NCBI GenBank assembly: GCA_026995955.1
Contig: JALWNJ010000335.1
Coordinates: 1 to 11,368 of the forward strand
Length of the DNA stretch: 11,368 bases
Direction: 5' to 3'
Source of the DNA: Gammaproteobacteria bacterium
GTDB lineage: Bacteria > Pseudomonadota > Gammaproteobacteria > J044
In this document: piece after piece, positions 1 to 9,248 of the stretch
Layout: the number at the start of each line of letters is the position of its first letter
How positions within the stretch are numbered: position 1 is the first letter of the stretch
The notes under the pieces: generated by a model
What the model was told of the DNA's origin: nothing
Seen by the model: only the letters and a program-made list of their open reading frames with translations
Database searches by the model: none
Translations under genes and position numbers: made by a program

Positions 1-815
1 AGCACCATGCCGCAGCCGACCGCCTCGCCGTGCAGCCACTCGCCGTAACCCAGGCCGGTCTCTATGGCGTGGCCGAAGGTATGCCCCAGGTTGAGCAGCG
101 CGCGGCGCCCCTGTTCGGTCTCGTCGGCGGCCACCACCGCGGCCTTGTCGCTGCAGGAGCGGGCGATGGCGTACTCCAGGGCCTCGGGGTCGCGCTGGCG
201 CAGCTTGTCAATGTGCTGCTCCAGCCAGTCGAAGAAGGGCGCATCACCCAGCAGGCCGTACTTGATGACCTCGGCCAGGCCGGCGGACAGCTCGCGGTCG
301 GGCAGGGTGCCGAGGGTGTCGATGTCGATGATGACCGAACGCGGCTGGTGGAAGGCGCCGATCATGTTCTTGCCCAGCGGGTGGTTGACGCCGGTCTTGC
401 CGCCCACCGAAGAGTCCACCTGCGACAACAGGGTGGTGGGGATCTGGATGAAGGCGACGCCGCGCTGATAGGTGGCAGCGGCGAAGCCGGTCATGTCGCC
501 CACCACGCCGCCGCCCAGCGCCACCAGCGTGGTGCGGCGGTCGAAGCGCTGCTCCAGCAGGGCGGTGTAGATGCGGTCGACGGTCTCCAGGTTCTTGTAC
601 TGTTCGCCGTCCGGCAGGATCACGGCGGCCTGGCGCAGGCCCTCGAAGGCGGCCTGCACCCGCTCCAGGTACAGCGGTGCCACGGTGGTGTTGGTGACGA
701 TCATTACCGACCCGCCGGCCAGGCCCGCGCGCAGCAGCTCGGGTCGGCCGAGCAGGCCGCTGCCGATGTGAATGGGGTAACTGCGCGCCCCGAGATCGAC
801 GGTAAGGGTGGTCAT
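1..815 (-). CDS. aroB: 3-dehydroquinate synthase (partial; C-terminus beyond left edge)
   Basis: AroB converts DAHP to 3-dehydroquinate, the second step of the cytoplasmic shikimate pathway, using NAD and a divalent metal. The frame reads 271 codons from ATG at 813-815 with no stop before the left edge. Family members have about 360 residues, so roughly the last quarter is missing. Visible motifs are the nucleotide-binding glycine run GGGVVGD (residues 101-107), the substrate segment [12 protein letters not shown] (134-145), and the metal ligands E182 (AEVIKYG), H245 (NLGHTFGHA) and H262 (LHGEAVG). The N-terminus [15 protein letters not shown] is typical. The start lies 13 bases after the aroK stop and has no strong Shine-Dalgarno sequence, which suggests translation coupled to aroK in an aroK-aroB unit. 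The family is certain; only the far end is unseen. Confidence 0.97.
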   Translation of the reverse strand, partial: MTTLTVDLGARSYPIHIGSGLLGRPELLRAGLAGGSVMIVTNTTVAPLYLERVQAAFEGLRQAAVILPDGEQYKNLETVDRIYTALLEQRFDRRTTLVALGGGVVGDMTGFAAATYQRGVAFIQIPTTLLSQVDSSVGGKTGVNHPLGKNMIGAFHQPRSVIIDIDTLGTLPDRELSAGLAEVIKYGLLGDAPFFDWLEQHIDKLRQRDPEALEYAIARSCSDKAAVVAADETEQGRRALLNLGHTFGHAIETGLGYGEWLHGEAVGCGMV

Positions 816-828
816 TCGATCAATGGTA

Positions 829-1356
829 TCAGGATGCCGTAGGCCGGTTAAGTCGATCCTCGATACGGCGCACGATCTGACGAACCGACAGGCGCCCGGT
901 GTCCAGGGTCAGATCGGCCACCTCGCGGTAGAGCGGATCCCTCTGCTCGTACAGGGCGCGCAGTCTTGCCTCCGGATCCTCGGTCTGCAGCAGCGGCCGG
1001 TTGCGGTCGTGGGCAGTGCGTGCCAGTTGCAGCGAGACCGGGGTCTTCAGATAGACCACCAGGCCGCGTCCGGCGAGGGCATGGCGATTCTCCGGCCGAA
1101 GTACCGACCCGCCGCCGGTGGCGAGCACGATCTCCGGCAGCCGCGTGAGTTCCTCGATGACGGCCGCCTCGCGCTCGCGAAAGCCTTCCTCGCCCTCGTA
1201 TTCGAAGATGGTGGGAATGTCGACTCCGGTGCGCCGTTCGATCTCGCGGTCGCTGTCGTGGAAGGGGCGGCCGAGCGCCTGCGCGAGCTGGCGGCCGATG
1301 GTGGTCTTGCCGGCGCCCATCGGCCCGACGAGGAAGATGCTGGGTCTGCTGGCCAT
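829..1356 (-). CDS. aroK: shikimate kinase
   Basis: AroK phosphorylates the 3-hydroxyl of shikimate with ATP, a cytoplasmic step towards chorismate. The protein has 175 residues, close to the 173 of E. coli AroK, and aligns with it from the first residues. Motifs: Walker [10 protein letters not shown] (11-19), the shikimate-binding DSD (34-36) and R60 in GFRERE, the GGG loop (81-83), the lid arginine R120 in DRNRPLL, and RDPLY (139-143). The frame stays open upstream to a TTG at 1456-1458, giving 34 more residues, but that stretch crosses the hairpin at 1401-1430 and does not resemble the family, so ATG at 1354-1356 was chosen. The Shine-Dalgarno sequence there is weak. It sits 13 bases upstream of aroB and just downstream of the pilQ terminator. 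AroK rather than AroL is preferred because of the sequence match and the pilQ-aroK-aroB context. Confidence 0.96.
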   Translation of the reverse strand: MASRPSIFLVGPMGAGKTTIGRQLAQALGRPFHDSDREIERRTGVDIPTIFEYEGEEGFREREAAVIEELTRLPEIVLATGGGSVLRPENRHALAGRGLVVYLKTPVSLQLARTAHDRNRPLLQTEDPEARLRALYEQRDPLYREVADLTLDTGRLSVRQIVRRIEDRLNRPTAS

Positions 1357-1380
1357 GTCCGGGAAATCCGTCTTTGCGCC

Positions 1381-1386
1381 ATTATG
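1381..1386 (-). promoter_or_regulatory. possible -10 element for aroK-aroB
   Basis: On the minus strand the 38-base gap between the pilQ terminator and aroK contains CATAAT, a five-of-six match to the sigma-70 -10 consensus, 24 bases before the aroK ATG. No good -35 hexamer stands at the right distance, because that position falls in the terminator stem. If real, it would give aroKB a promoter independent of the pil operon with a leader of only about 17 bases. A single hexamer match is weak evidence; read-through of the terminator is the alternative. Confidence 0.25.
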
Positions 1387-1392
1387 CCACGG

Positions 1393-1430
1393 AGAAAACG
1401 CCGAAGGGCGCGCCTGGGCGCGCCCTTCGG
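1393..1430 (-). terminator. rho-independent terminator after pilQ
   Basis: A perfect 12-base inverted repeat, ccgaagggcgcg at 1401-1412 and its complement at 1419-1430, surrounds a 6-base loop. Read on the minus strand, the GC-rich stem begins 25 bases after the pilQ stop and is followed by CGTTTTC, a short U tract. This is the expected form of an intrinsic terminator for the pilMNOPQ transcript. The four-base U run is short, so termination may be partial and some transcripts could continue into aroK-aroB. Confidence 0.75.
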
Positions 1431-1454
1431 GCGAGGACGGATGTGCAGCCGGCT

Positions 1455-3542
1455 TCAACGCGAGCTGCTGGTCAGGGTCTCCTGCAGGATCTTCGGCGTC
1501 AGGAAGATCAGCAGTTCGGCCTTGTTGTCCTTGTTGAGGTCGGAGCGGAACAGGTGGCCCAGCACCGGCAGATCGCCGAAGAAGGGCGTCTTGGTCGTAG
1601 CGCGCTCCTTGCTGGTTGCAAACACGCCGCCCAGCACCACGGTCTGGCCGTTCTCCACCAGTACCCGGGTCTCCACGGCATTGGTGTCGATGCTGGGTAC
1701 GCCGTTGAAGATCTGCCCCACGCTGTCCTTGGTGACCTTGATCTCCATGTTGACGCGCTCGTCCGGCGTGATCTGCGGCGTCACCTCGAGGCTCAGCACG
1801 GCCTTCTTGAAGGACACGCTGGTGGCCCCGCTGGAGGTGGCCTGCTGGTAGGGGATCTCGGTACCGGTCTCGATCCGCGCGGTCTGCTGGTTGGCGGTGA
1901 TGACGCGCGGGTTGGAGATGGTCTCGATGCGGTTTTCCAGCTCGGCCGCGGCCAGTTCCAGGTTCAGCATCAGGTCCATGGGCAGCTTGATCAGTGACAG
2001 GCCAATGCTGCCGGCGACCGTATTGGGCGGCAGATTGACGTTGTAGGTGCTGGTCAGTGCCGGGGTGTTGCCCTGAGACAGGTCATACGAGGCCTGGGCC
2101 GTGCCGGAGACGGCATTGGTCAGGTTGCGGTTGTTGTCGGTGTGTACGCTGGAGATGCCGAACCGGACACCCAGCTCCTTGGTGTACTTGTCGGTAGCCT
2201 CGACGATGCGCGACTCGATGAGCACCTGGCGCACCGGCACGTCGAGGCGGGCGATGAGGCGCCGGATCTCCTCCAGCTTGGCATCGGTGTCCTGCACCAG
2301 CAGGGTGTTGGTGCGGGTGTCGATGGTGACATTGCCGCGCTCGCTGAGCAGGCTGTTGCCCTTGCTCTTGAGCAGGGCGGCCAGCTCGGAGGCGTTGGCA
2401 TAGTTGATCTGGATGAACTCCGAGCGCAGCGGGGCCAGTTCCTCGACCTGCTTGCTGGCCTCCAGCTCGAGCTTCTCACGCGCGGCGATTTCCTCGGCGG
2501 GGGCGATCAGCAACACATTGCCGTTCTGGCGCATGGCCAGGCCCTTGGTCTTGAGAATGATGTCGAGCGCCTGGTCCCAGGGCACGTTCTTGAGGCGCAG
2601 GGTCAGGTTGCCGGTAACGCTGTCGCTGACCACCACATTGAGATTGGTGAAGTCGGCGATGAGCTGCAGCACCGAGCGGACCTCGATGTCCTGGAAGTTG
2701 AGGGACAGGCGTTCGCCGGTAAATTCCTTCTTGCGCCGCTTCTCCACTTCGGCCTTGGTCAGCGGCTTGATCTCGATGGTGAAGGTCTCGTCGGTCTGGT
2801 AGGCCAGCTGTTCGTACTCGCCGGTGGGCCGGATGGCGATGCGCACGTCGTTGCCGACCTTGAAGGTGTCGATGGTCTCGACCGGGGTGGCGAAGTCGGT
2901 CACGTCCATGCGGCGCTGCAGCTTGTCGTCGATGCCGGTGTTGAGTGCCTCGACGATGATGCTCTTCGCCTGCTGGCGAACATCCACCGGGATGCGTGGA
3001 TTGGACAGCTTGAGGACGATGCGGGCCTCGCCCTTCGGGCCGCGGCGGAAGTCGATGGCCTCGATGCGATTGCGGGCCGGTGCTGCGGCACGCTCCTGTT
3101 CCGCGATCCGGCTGTCGAGGGCGTTCGCGGTGCCGGTGCTGTCCGTGGCCAGGGCGGCGGTCTGGGGCGGACCAATGTGGACGATGACCTGGTTCCCCTT
3201 GATGCGGGTCTGATAGTCCGAGAGTTCGGTCTGGTTGATGACGACGCGGGCACGCCCCTTGCCGGGCACGGCAACCACGCTGCGGGTCACGCCGACACCG
3301 ATCGGCGTCTTGCGCTTCTTGAGCACGACCTCGGTGTCAGGGAAGTCGAGGGCGATGCGGGCCGGCTCCTCGATGGTGAAGGTCAGGGGTTCCTTCGGCG
3401 GCTCGCGGAACTTGAGCACCAGCTGCACCTGGTCGCCCGGCAGCTTGGCATAGCTGATGCCTTCCAGCGCATTGCTCGCGGCGAGCGATTGCGTGGCCCA
3501 GAGCAGCAGGCCGATCATGGCCAGCGAGAGGCGGTATTTCAT
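1455..3542 (-). CDS. pilQ: type IV pilus secretin PilQ
   Basis: PilQ forms the multimeric outer-membrane pore through which the type IV pilus is extruded and retracted. The 695-residue product has a signal peptide (about 1-22, [14 protein letters not shown] then SLAAS), two AMIN domains for peptidoglycan binding (about 27-123 and 158-258), a secretin N0/STN domain (about 279-348, [14 protein letters not shown]), an N1 domain (about 376-440), and the secretin barrel domain (about 445-685). The barrel carries the family signature: [12 protein letters not shown] (630-641) followed by [13 protein letters not shown] (653-665). Length and domain order are normal. ATG at 3540-3542 was chosen because AAAGGA lies 10 bases upstream and the signal peptide starts there. 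An ATG at 3582-3584, also with a GAGGG upstream, would add 14 residues. The gap from pilP is 53 bases, the largest in the operon. A terminator follows the stop. Confidence 0.96.
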   Translation of the reverse strand: MKYRLSLAMIGLLLWATQSLAASNALEGISYAKLPGDQVQLVLKFREPPKEPLTFTIEEPARIALDFPDTEVVLKKRKTPIGVGVTRSVVAVPGKGRARVVINQTELSDYQTRIKGNQVIVHIGPPQTAALATDSTGTANALDSRIAEQERAAAPARNRIEAIDFRRGPKGEARIVLKLSNPRIPVDVRQQAKSIIVEALNTGIDDKLQRRMDVTDFATPVETIDTFKVGNDVRIAIRPTGEYEQLAYQTDETFTIEIKPLTKAEVEKRRKKEFTGERLSLNFQDIEVRSVLQLIADFTNLNVVVSDSVTGNLTLRLKNVPWDQALDIILKTKGLAMRQNGNVLLIAPAEEIAAREKLELEASKQVEELAPLRSEFIQINYANASELAALLKSKGNSLLSERGNVTIDTRTNTLLVQDTDAKLEEIRRLIARLDVPVRQVLIESRIVEATDKYTKELGVRFGISSVHTDNNRNLTNAVSGTAQASYDLSQGNTPALTSTYNVNLPPNTVAGSIGLSLIKLPMDLMLNLELAAAELENRIETISNPRVITANQQTARIETGTEIPYQQATSSGATSVSFKKAVLSLEVTPQITPDERVNMEIKVTKDSVGQIFNGVPSIDTNAVETRVLVENGQTVVLGGVFATSKERATTKTPFFGDLPVLGHLFRSDLNKDNKAELLIFLTPKILQETLTSSSR

Positions 3543-3595
3543 GGTGCGGAATCCTTTGTGGTCAGCTTGGGTGATGCTATGCATGGTCGTAGCCC

Positions 3596-4177
3596 TCATT
3601 CTTCGCCGCTGCTCATCTTGAGCGCATTTTCCCGTTTGACGAAATGGCCCATGCCATCGGGGACCTTCTCTTCGAGCACGATTTCGTCCTCGGTGATGCG
3701 GATGATCTTGCCGTAGTTCTGGCCCATGTAGTTGCCGACATGGACTCTCTGGATGGTGCCGTCGGGTGTGCGAACCAGGGCCCACAACTCACCGTTCCGT
3801 TCCAGGGTGCCGGCCATGCGCAGGGTGTCGAGCGGGAAGCTCTCCAGATATTCGGGTGGCCGGTTGGTATCGACCGAAACGAAGTTTTCGCCAATGGCCT
3901 TCCCTTTCTCTACCTTGGCGGCCACTGCCGAAGGATCGAAGGGATCGCGTTCGTGCCCCGGGTATTCGAAGGCCTCGTAGGACTTGATCTCCGGGATCGG
4001 TTCGATGCGGCCGTGTTTCTTGGCCTTGGTGGCCTCGACGTATTGCTTGAGGTCGCTCATGTCGTTGCCGCAGGCCGTCAGCAGCAGCGCCATCGCCAGC
4101 ACGCCGAGCCAGCGCATGGGGTGGCCCGGACGGGCAGGCGGCGCGTGATCTTGTTGCCTGGTCAGGATGTCAGCCAT
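3596..4177 (-). CDS. pilP: type IV pilus alignment lipoprotein PilP
   Basis: PilP is an inner-membrane lipoprotein that binds the PilN-PilO pair and reaches across the periplasm to the N0 domain of the PilQ secretin. The 193-residue product has a hydrophobic segment ending in lipobox LTAC with the lipidated cysteine at C36. A flexible linker follows (about 40-110, including ERDPFDPS), then the C-terminal beta-sandwich domain (about 115-190: MAGTLERNGELWALV, VHVGNYMGQNYGKI, IVLEE). ATG at 4175-4177 is preferred because AAGGA stands 10 bases upstream. This leaves an unusually long polar stretch of about 20 residues before the hydrophobic core. An internal ATG at 4115-4117 (MRWLGVLAMALLL) would give a standard lipoprotein signal but has no clear ribosome binding site. 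The gene starts 13 bases after pilO. Confidence 0.95.
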   Translation of the reverse strand: MADILTRQQDHAPPARPGHPMRWLGVLAMALLLTACGNDMSDLKQYVEATKAKKHGRIEPIPEIKSYEAFEYPGHERDPFDPSAVAAKVEKGKAIGENFVSVDTNRPPEYLESFPLDTLRMAGTLERNGELWALVRTPDGTIQRVHVGNYMGQNYGKIIRITEDEIVLEEKVPDGMGHFVKRENALKMSSGEE

Positions 4178-4190
4178 GTGCCGGAGTCCT

Positions 4191-4799
4191 TCATTCGTTG
4201 TCTTCGAGATAGCGGTAGGTCTTGGCGGTGGCCTTCATGGACAGGCCGCCGCCCTTGACCGGGGCGATCTCGATGTCGTGCAGGGTGACGATACGCGGCA
4301 GGGTGGCCACGCCGCTGGCGAAATTGGCCATCTCCTCGTAGTTTCCGCGCATCTCCAGCTTGATCGGCTTCTCGGCATAGAAGCCCTTCTTCGCCTCGGC
4401 CTGGGGCTGGAACAGGTCGATGGTCAGCCCGCTCCTGAGGCCGGTCTCGGAGATGTCCACCAGCAGACTCGGGATCTCGGTCTTGCTGGGCAGCTGGCGC
4501 AACATGGCACCGAAGGCGGTCTTCATCTCTTCGAGCTGTGCCTTGTAGGCCTCGAGGTTGGCCGCCTTGCGCTGGCGGGCCTCGAACTTGCGACGCAGAT
4601 CCTGTTCCTTGCGCTCGAGCTGTTCCAGGCGCAGCAGCTGTTCCTTGGTGTCGAAGTAGTAGCCCAGACCGAGGATGGCGATGACCACCACCGCAATGAC
4701 GATGATCCGTACCGCCAGGGGCGCGGTGCCGATGTTCTTCAGGTCGTTGACATCGAAGCTTTCGAGGTCGGACTTGATCTTGGCAAGGTCGATGGCCAT
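4191..4799 (-). CDS. pilO: type IV pilus alignment protein PilO
   Basis: PilO is a bitopic inner-membrane protein that heterodimerises with PilN and recruits PilP in the pilus alignment complex. The 202-residue product has a short cytoplasmic N-terminus, one transmembrane helix (about 28-49, rich in I, V and A), a charged coiled coil (about 50-100, LRLEQLERKEQDLRR), and a periplasmic ferredoxin-like domain. The family hallmark LPSKTEIPSLLVDISETGL spans 103-121. Length is normal. It has the clearest ribosome binding site in the operon, AAGGAGGA six bases before the ATG and inside the end of pilN. Only one base separates the pilN stop from this start (TGA-G-ATG), which points to coupled translation and balanced PilN-PilO synthesis. 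Confidence 0.96.
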   Translation of the reverse strand: MAIDLAKIKSDLESFDVNDLKNIGTAPLAVRIIVIAVVVIAILGLGYYFDTKEQLLRLEQLERKEQDLRRKFEARQRKAANLEAYKAQLEEMKTAFGAMLRQLPSKTEIPSLLVDISETGLRSGLTIDLFQPQAEAKKGFYAEKPIKLEMRGNYEEMANFASGVATLPRIVTLHDIEIAPVKGGGLSMKATAKTYRYLEDNE

Positions 4800-4800
4800 C

Positions 4801-5397
4801 TCAGTCCTCCTTCTTCTTTTCGTCGGACGGCGAGGTGATGGTCACCGTCAGCTTGAACTGCTTGGTCGGGACGGTCGGGTTTCGCGCGCCCTTCTTGCCC
4901 TTGCCGCCACCACTGTCCGACTTGACGATCTCGAGCGACGGGTCCTTGAACCAGGGCGAGGCCTCGAGGTTGCGCATGTAGGCGGAGACGCGCGCGTTGG
5001 ATTCGGCCTCGCCTTCGATGTAAAGCTTGTTGCCCTTCTGTTTCAGCGACTTGAGGTACAGCCCGTCGGGCAGGGTCTTGACCAGCTCGTCGAACAGGTG
5101 CACCACGCCGGGGCGACTGGTCTGCAGTTCCTCGATGATCTTCATGCGCTCGAGCAGCGCCTTCTTGGTCTTTTCCAGCTCACGGATCTCGGCAATGCGC
5201 TTGTCGATGATGCGGATCTCGTTCTCCAGGAACTTGTTGCGCGCCTGCTGGTATTCGATGCGGCCCTCGATCTGGACATGGACGAAGAACACCACCAGTC
5301 CGGCCAGGGCAGCGGCGAACAGCATGTAGACGAGGAATTCCTGCTGCCGTTCCTTGCGACGCTCTTCGCGCCAGGGTAGGAGGTTGATGTGCGCCAT
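4801..5397 (-). CDS. pilN: type IV pilus alignment protein PilN
   Basis: PilN is a bitopic inner-membrane protein whose cytoplasmic tail binds PilM and whose periplasmic part pairs with PilO. The 198-residue product begins with the conserved PilM-docking motif INLLPWR (4-10). It continues with a basic juxtamembrane stretch, one transmembrane helix (about 22-40), a long charged coiled coil (about 45-92), and a ferredoxin-like domain (about 98-190, LPDGLYLKSLKQKGNKLYIEG region). A glycine- and lysine-rich insert (about 161-172, GGGKGKKG) sits between strands of that domain and looks like a flexible loop. Translation starts one base after the pilM stop (TGA-C-ATG), with GAGGAG about 11 bases upstream inside pilM. 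Identity is certain from motif, topology and position. Confidence 0.96.
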   Translation of the reverse strand: MAHINLLPWREERRKERQQEFLVYMLFAAALAGLVVFFVHVQIEGRIEYQQARNKFLENEIRIIDKRIAEIRELEKTKKALLERMKIIEELQTSRPGVVHLFDELVKTLPDGLYLKSLKQKGNKLYIEGEAESNARVSAYMRNLEASPWFKDPSLEIVKSDSGGGKGKKGARNPTVPTKQFKLTVTITSPSDEKKKED

Positions 5398-5398
5398 G

Positions 5399-6517
<1,119 letters not shown>

Positions 6518-6527
6518 CTCTATAAAA

Positions 6528-6537
6528 ATACTAGTAT
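6528..6537. repeat. 10-base perfect palindrome in the pilM/ponA control region
   Basis: ATACTAGTAT reads the same on both strands. It lies in the AT-rich core of the divergent intergenic region, at the predicted ponA transcription start and about 10 bases upstream of the candidate pilM -35. The position would suit an operator for a dimeric regulator, but short AT-rich palindromes also arise by chance and no regulator family can be named from it. Confidence 0.3.
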
Positions 6538-6616
6538 AAATTCCACCCCTTGTTGGCGGCGCCCTTTTGGTGTGAGATACTGCCCCGCATGAGATTCCGG
6601 CCCTTCCCGTAACCTG

Positions 6617-9238
6617 ATGAAATCCTTGACCAAATTCTCTCTCTGGGCGCTGGGTGCCGTGTTTGCCGCCGGCCTCGCCGGCGTGATCGCCCTGCTCGTG
6701 GCCTGGGTCGTGCTGGGCCGGGACCTGCCGCCGGTGGAGCAGCTCAAGGAGGTTCGCCTCCAGGTTCCGCTGCGCATCTACTCCCACGATGGCCGCCTGA
6801 TTGCCGAGTACGGGGAGAAGCGGCGCATACCGGTACATATAGAAGAGGTCCCTCCGCTGATGAAGCAGGCCTTCCTCGCCGCCGAGGACGATCGCTTCTA
6901 CGAACACCCGGGCGTGGACTGGCAGGGCGTGCTGCGTGCGGCCCTCAACCTGGCGCTCACCGGCAGGAAGACCCAGGGGGCCAGCACCATCACCATGCAG
7001 GTGGCCAAGAATTTCTTCCTCTCCCCGGAAAAAACATATACCAGGAAGCTGAGAGAGATGTTCCTGGCCCTGAAAATTGAGAGGGAGCTCACAAAAGACC
7101 AGATCCTCGAGCTGTACCTGAACAAGATCTATCTCGGTCATCGCGCCTATGGCGTGGGTGCCGCCGCCCAGGTCTACTACGGCACCGACATCCGGAACCT
7201 CACCCTGCCGCAGATCGCCATGATCGCCGGCCTGCCCAAGGCGCCATCGGGCTACAACCCCATCGTCAATCCCGAGCGGGCCTGGATCCGGCGCAACTAT
7301 GTGCTCGATCGCATGCACGAGCTCGGCTACATCGACGACCCCACCTGGCAGCAGGCGAGGAAGGCGCCGCTTACGGCCAGCCTGCATGGGCCACGGCCCG
7401 AAGTGGAGGCGCCCTATCTCGGCGAGATGGTGCGGCGCGAGATGGTGGCGCGCTTCGGCGAGCGTGCCTATGGCGATGGCCTGCGCGTGTACACCACGCT
7501 GCGCGCACCGTTGCAGGCAGCCGCCAACCGGGCCGTGCGTGCCGGTCTGGTGGCCTACGATCGCCGTCATGGCTGGCGCGGCCCCGAAGCCCATGTGGAC
7601 CTGTCCGGGTTGCCGGACGAGGCGGCCTGGGACGACCTGCTCGACAAGCGTCCCCGGGTCGAGGGCATGCGTCCGGCCCTGGTGCTGGAGGTGGACGATG
7701 ACAAGGCCCGGCTCTATCTGGGCGATGGTGAACGCGCCGTGCTGGAGCTGGACGGCGTGCGCTGGGCTCGGCGCCATCTGGACGAGAATCGGCTCGGACC
7801 GGAGGTGAAGCGGGTTTCCCGGGTGCTGGTGCCGGGGGATGTGGTGCGCGTGAGCCGCATGAAGCGTTCCGAGGCGCTGCCGCGCGATCGCCGCGGGCGC
7901 AAGGCCGAGGTGCCGCCCGAGAAGGATGACGAGATCTGGACCCTGGCCCAGGTGCCGGAGGTATCGGGCGCGCTGGTGTCACTGCGGCCCGCGGATGGCG
8001 CGGTGCTGGCGCTGGTGGGCGGCTTCGACTACTACCTGAGCAAGTTCAATCGCGTCACCCAGGCGCAGCGCCAGCCGGGCTCCAGCTTCAAGCCGTTCAT
8101 CTACTCGGCGGCGCTGGAGAAGGGCTACACGCCGGCCAGCATCATCAACGATGCGCCGGTGGTGTTCGAGGATGCCGCGCTGGAGGATACCTGGCGGCCG
8201 GAGAACTACAGCGGGCATTTCTATGGCCCCACCCGCCTGCGGGTGGCACTGATGAAGTCGCGCAACCTGGTCTCCATCCGCCTGCTGCGCGCCATCGGCA
8301 TTGGGTATGCCCTGAAATACGTGGCCCGTTTCGGTTTCGACACCCGGCGCCTGCCGCACGACCTGTCGCTGGCGCTGGGCAGTGGCACGGTCACGCCGCT
8401 GGAGCTGGCGCGCGGCTATACCGTGTTCGCCAATACCGGCTATCGGGTGGACCCCTGGTTCATCGAACGCATCGAGGACAGCGAGGGCAAGCTGCTGTTC
8501 GAGGCCGAACCGAAGGTGGCCTGCGCCGGGGATTGCCTGGCCCGGGAGGGCGAGGGCTATCTGCTCGAGCTGGAGCCGGCAGAGGCCGCGGTTCAGGAGA
8601 TGGCTGCCGCGGGGGCGCAAGAGACGGCCCCGGCAGCCGGCGAGCCGGATGCGGCTCCGGATGCAGGCGCGCCCTCGGCGGAGCACGGGGACGGGGCGCT
8701 GACGGAGCCCCGACGGCTGCCCCCGGCCCCGCGGGTCATCGCGGAGGACAATGCCTGGCAGATCGTGAGCATGATGAAGGATGTCATCCGTCACGGCACG
8801 GGCCGACGCGCCCTCGCGCTCGGGCGCCATGACCTGGCCGGCAAGACCGGTACCACCAACGACCAGAAGGATGCCTGGTTCAGCGGCTACAATCCGGCCA
8901 TCGTTACCACCGTGTGGGTCGGTTTCGACCGCCTCAAGCCGCTCGGCAGCCGCGAGACCGGGGCCGGTGCGGCGCTGCCGATCTGGGTGGACTACATGCG
9001 GGTGGCCCTGCAGGGTGTGCCCGAGCTGGAGCCGCCGATGCCTGCCGACATGGTGACGGTGCGCATCGATCCCGAGACCGGCAAGCTGGCCTCGGCGGAG
9101 GCGGACCATGCCATCTTCGAGACCTTCCGCGCACGCTTCGTGCCCAAGGAGACGGCAGCGCCGGCGGTGCCGTCGGGCGGGGGCGGTGACAACCCGGCCA
9201 GCGGCGGCGGCGAGGCGCTGCCGGAACAGCTGTTCTGA
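6617..9238 (+). CDS. ponA: penicillin-binding protein 1A (bifunctional transglycosylase/transpeptidase)
   Basis: PBP1A (ponA, also named mrcA) polymerises lipid II into glycan strands and cross-links the peptides on the periplasmic face of the inner membrane. The 873-residue product has an N-terminal transmembrane anchor (about 8-33) and a GT51 glycosyltransferase domain (about 55-230) with catalytic E90 in EDDRFYEHPG and conserved GASTITMQVAKN (121-132) and RKLREMFLALKIERELTK (143-160). An OB-like insert follows (about 315-445), then the transpeptidase domain with SSFK (489-492, nucleophile S489), SRN (548-550) and KTGT (743-746). A low-complexity A/P/D/E/G stretch (about 655-705) lies before the KTG motif, next to the only two cysteines (C636, C640). 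The tail is glycine-rich. ATG at 6617 lacks a clear Shine-Dalgarno sequence. The gene is divergent from pilM and 10 bases upstream of the next gene. Confidence 0.96.
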   Translation: MKSLTKFSLWALGAVFAAGLAGVIALLVAWVVLGRDLPPVEQLKEVRLQVPLRIYSHDGRLIAEYGEKRRIPVHIEEVPPLMKQAFLAAEDDRFYEHPGVDWQGVLRAALNLALTGRKTQGASTITMQVAKNFFLSPEKTYTRKLREMFLALKIERELTKDQILELYLNKIYLGHRAYGVGAAAQVYYGTDIRNLTLPQIAMIAGLPKAPSGYNPIVNPERAWIRRNYVLDRMHELGYIDDPTWQQARKAPLTASLHGPRPEVEAPYLGEMVRREMVARFGERAYGDGLRVYTTLRAPLQAAANRAVRAGLVAYDRRHGWRGPEAHVDLSGLPDEAAWDDLLDKRPRVEGMRPALVLEVDDDKARLYLGDGERAVLELDGVRWARRHLDENRLGPEVKRVSRVLVPGDVVRVSRMKRSEALPRDRRGRKAEVPPEKDDEIWTLAQVPEVSGALVSLRPADGAVLALVGGFDYYLSKFNRVTQAQRQPGSSFKPFIYSAALEKGYTPASIINDAPVVFEDAALEDTWRPENYSGHFYGPTRLRVALMKSRNLVSIRLLRAIGIGYALKYVARFGFDTRRLPHDLSLALGSGTVTPLELARGYTVFANTGYRVDPWFIERIEDSEGKLLFEAEPKVACAGDCLAREGEGYLLELEPAEAAVQEMAAAGAQETAPAAGEPDAAPDAGAPSAEHGDGALTEPRRLPPAPRVIAEDNAWQIVSMMKDVIRHGTGRRALALGRHDLAGKTGTTNDQKDAWFSGYNPAIVTTVWVGFDRLKPLGSRETGAGAALPIWVDYMRVALQGVPELEPPMPADMVTVRIDPETGKLASAEADHAIFETFRARFVPKETAAPAVPSGGGGDNPASGGGEALPEQLF

Positions 9239-9248
9239 GCGTGGGGCC

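Noticed and set aside
2142..3716. 524-codon open frame on the plus strand opposite pilQ
   Set aside because: It is a codon-position shadow of pilQ: high-GC third positions leave the antisense frame free of stops. The translation is low-complexity (G, L, V, D, H-rich), with no recognisable motif or ribosome binding site.
9108..9248. Possible 47-residue N-terminal extension of the unknown gene, overlapping the end of ponA
   Set aside because: The added sequence is arginine/alanine-rich out-of-frame ponA sequence. The ATG at 9249 just after the ponA stop gives a sensible N-terminus.
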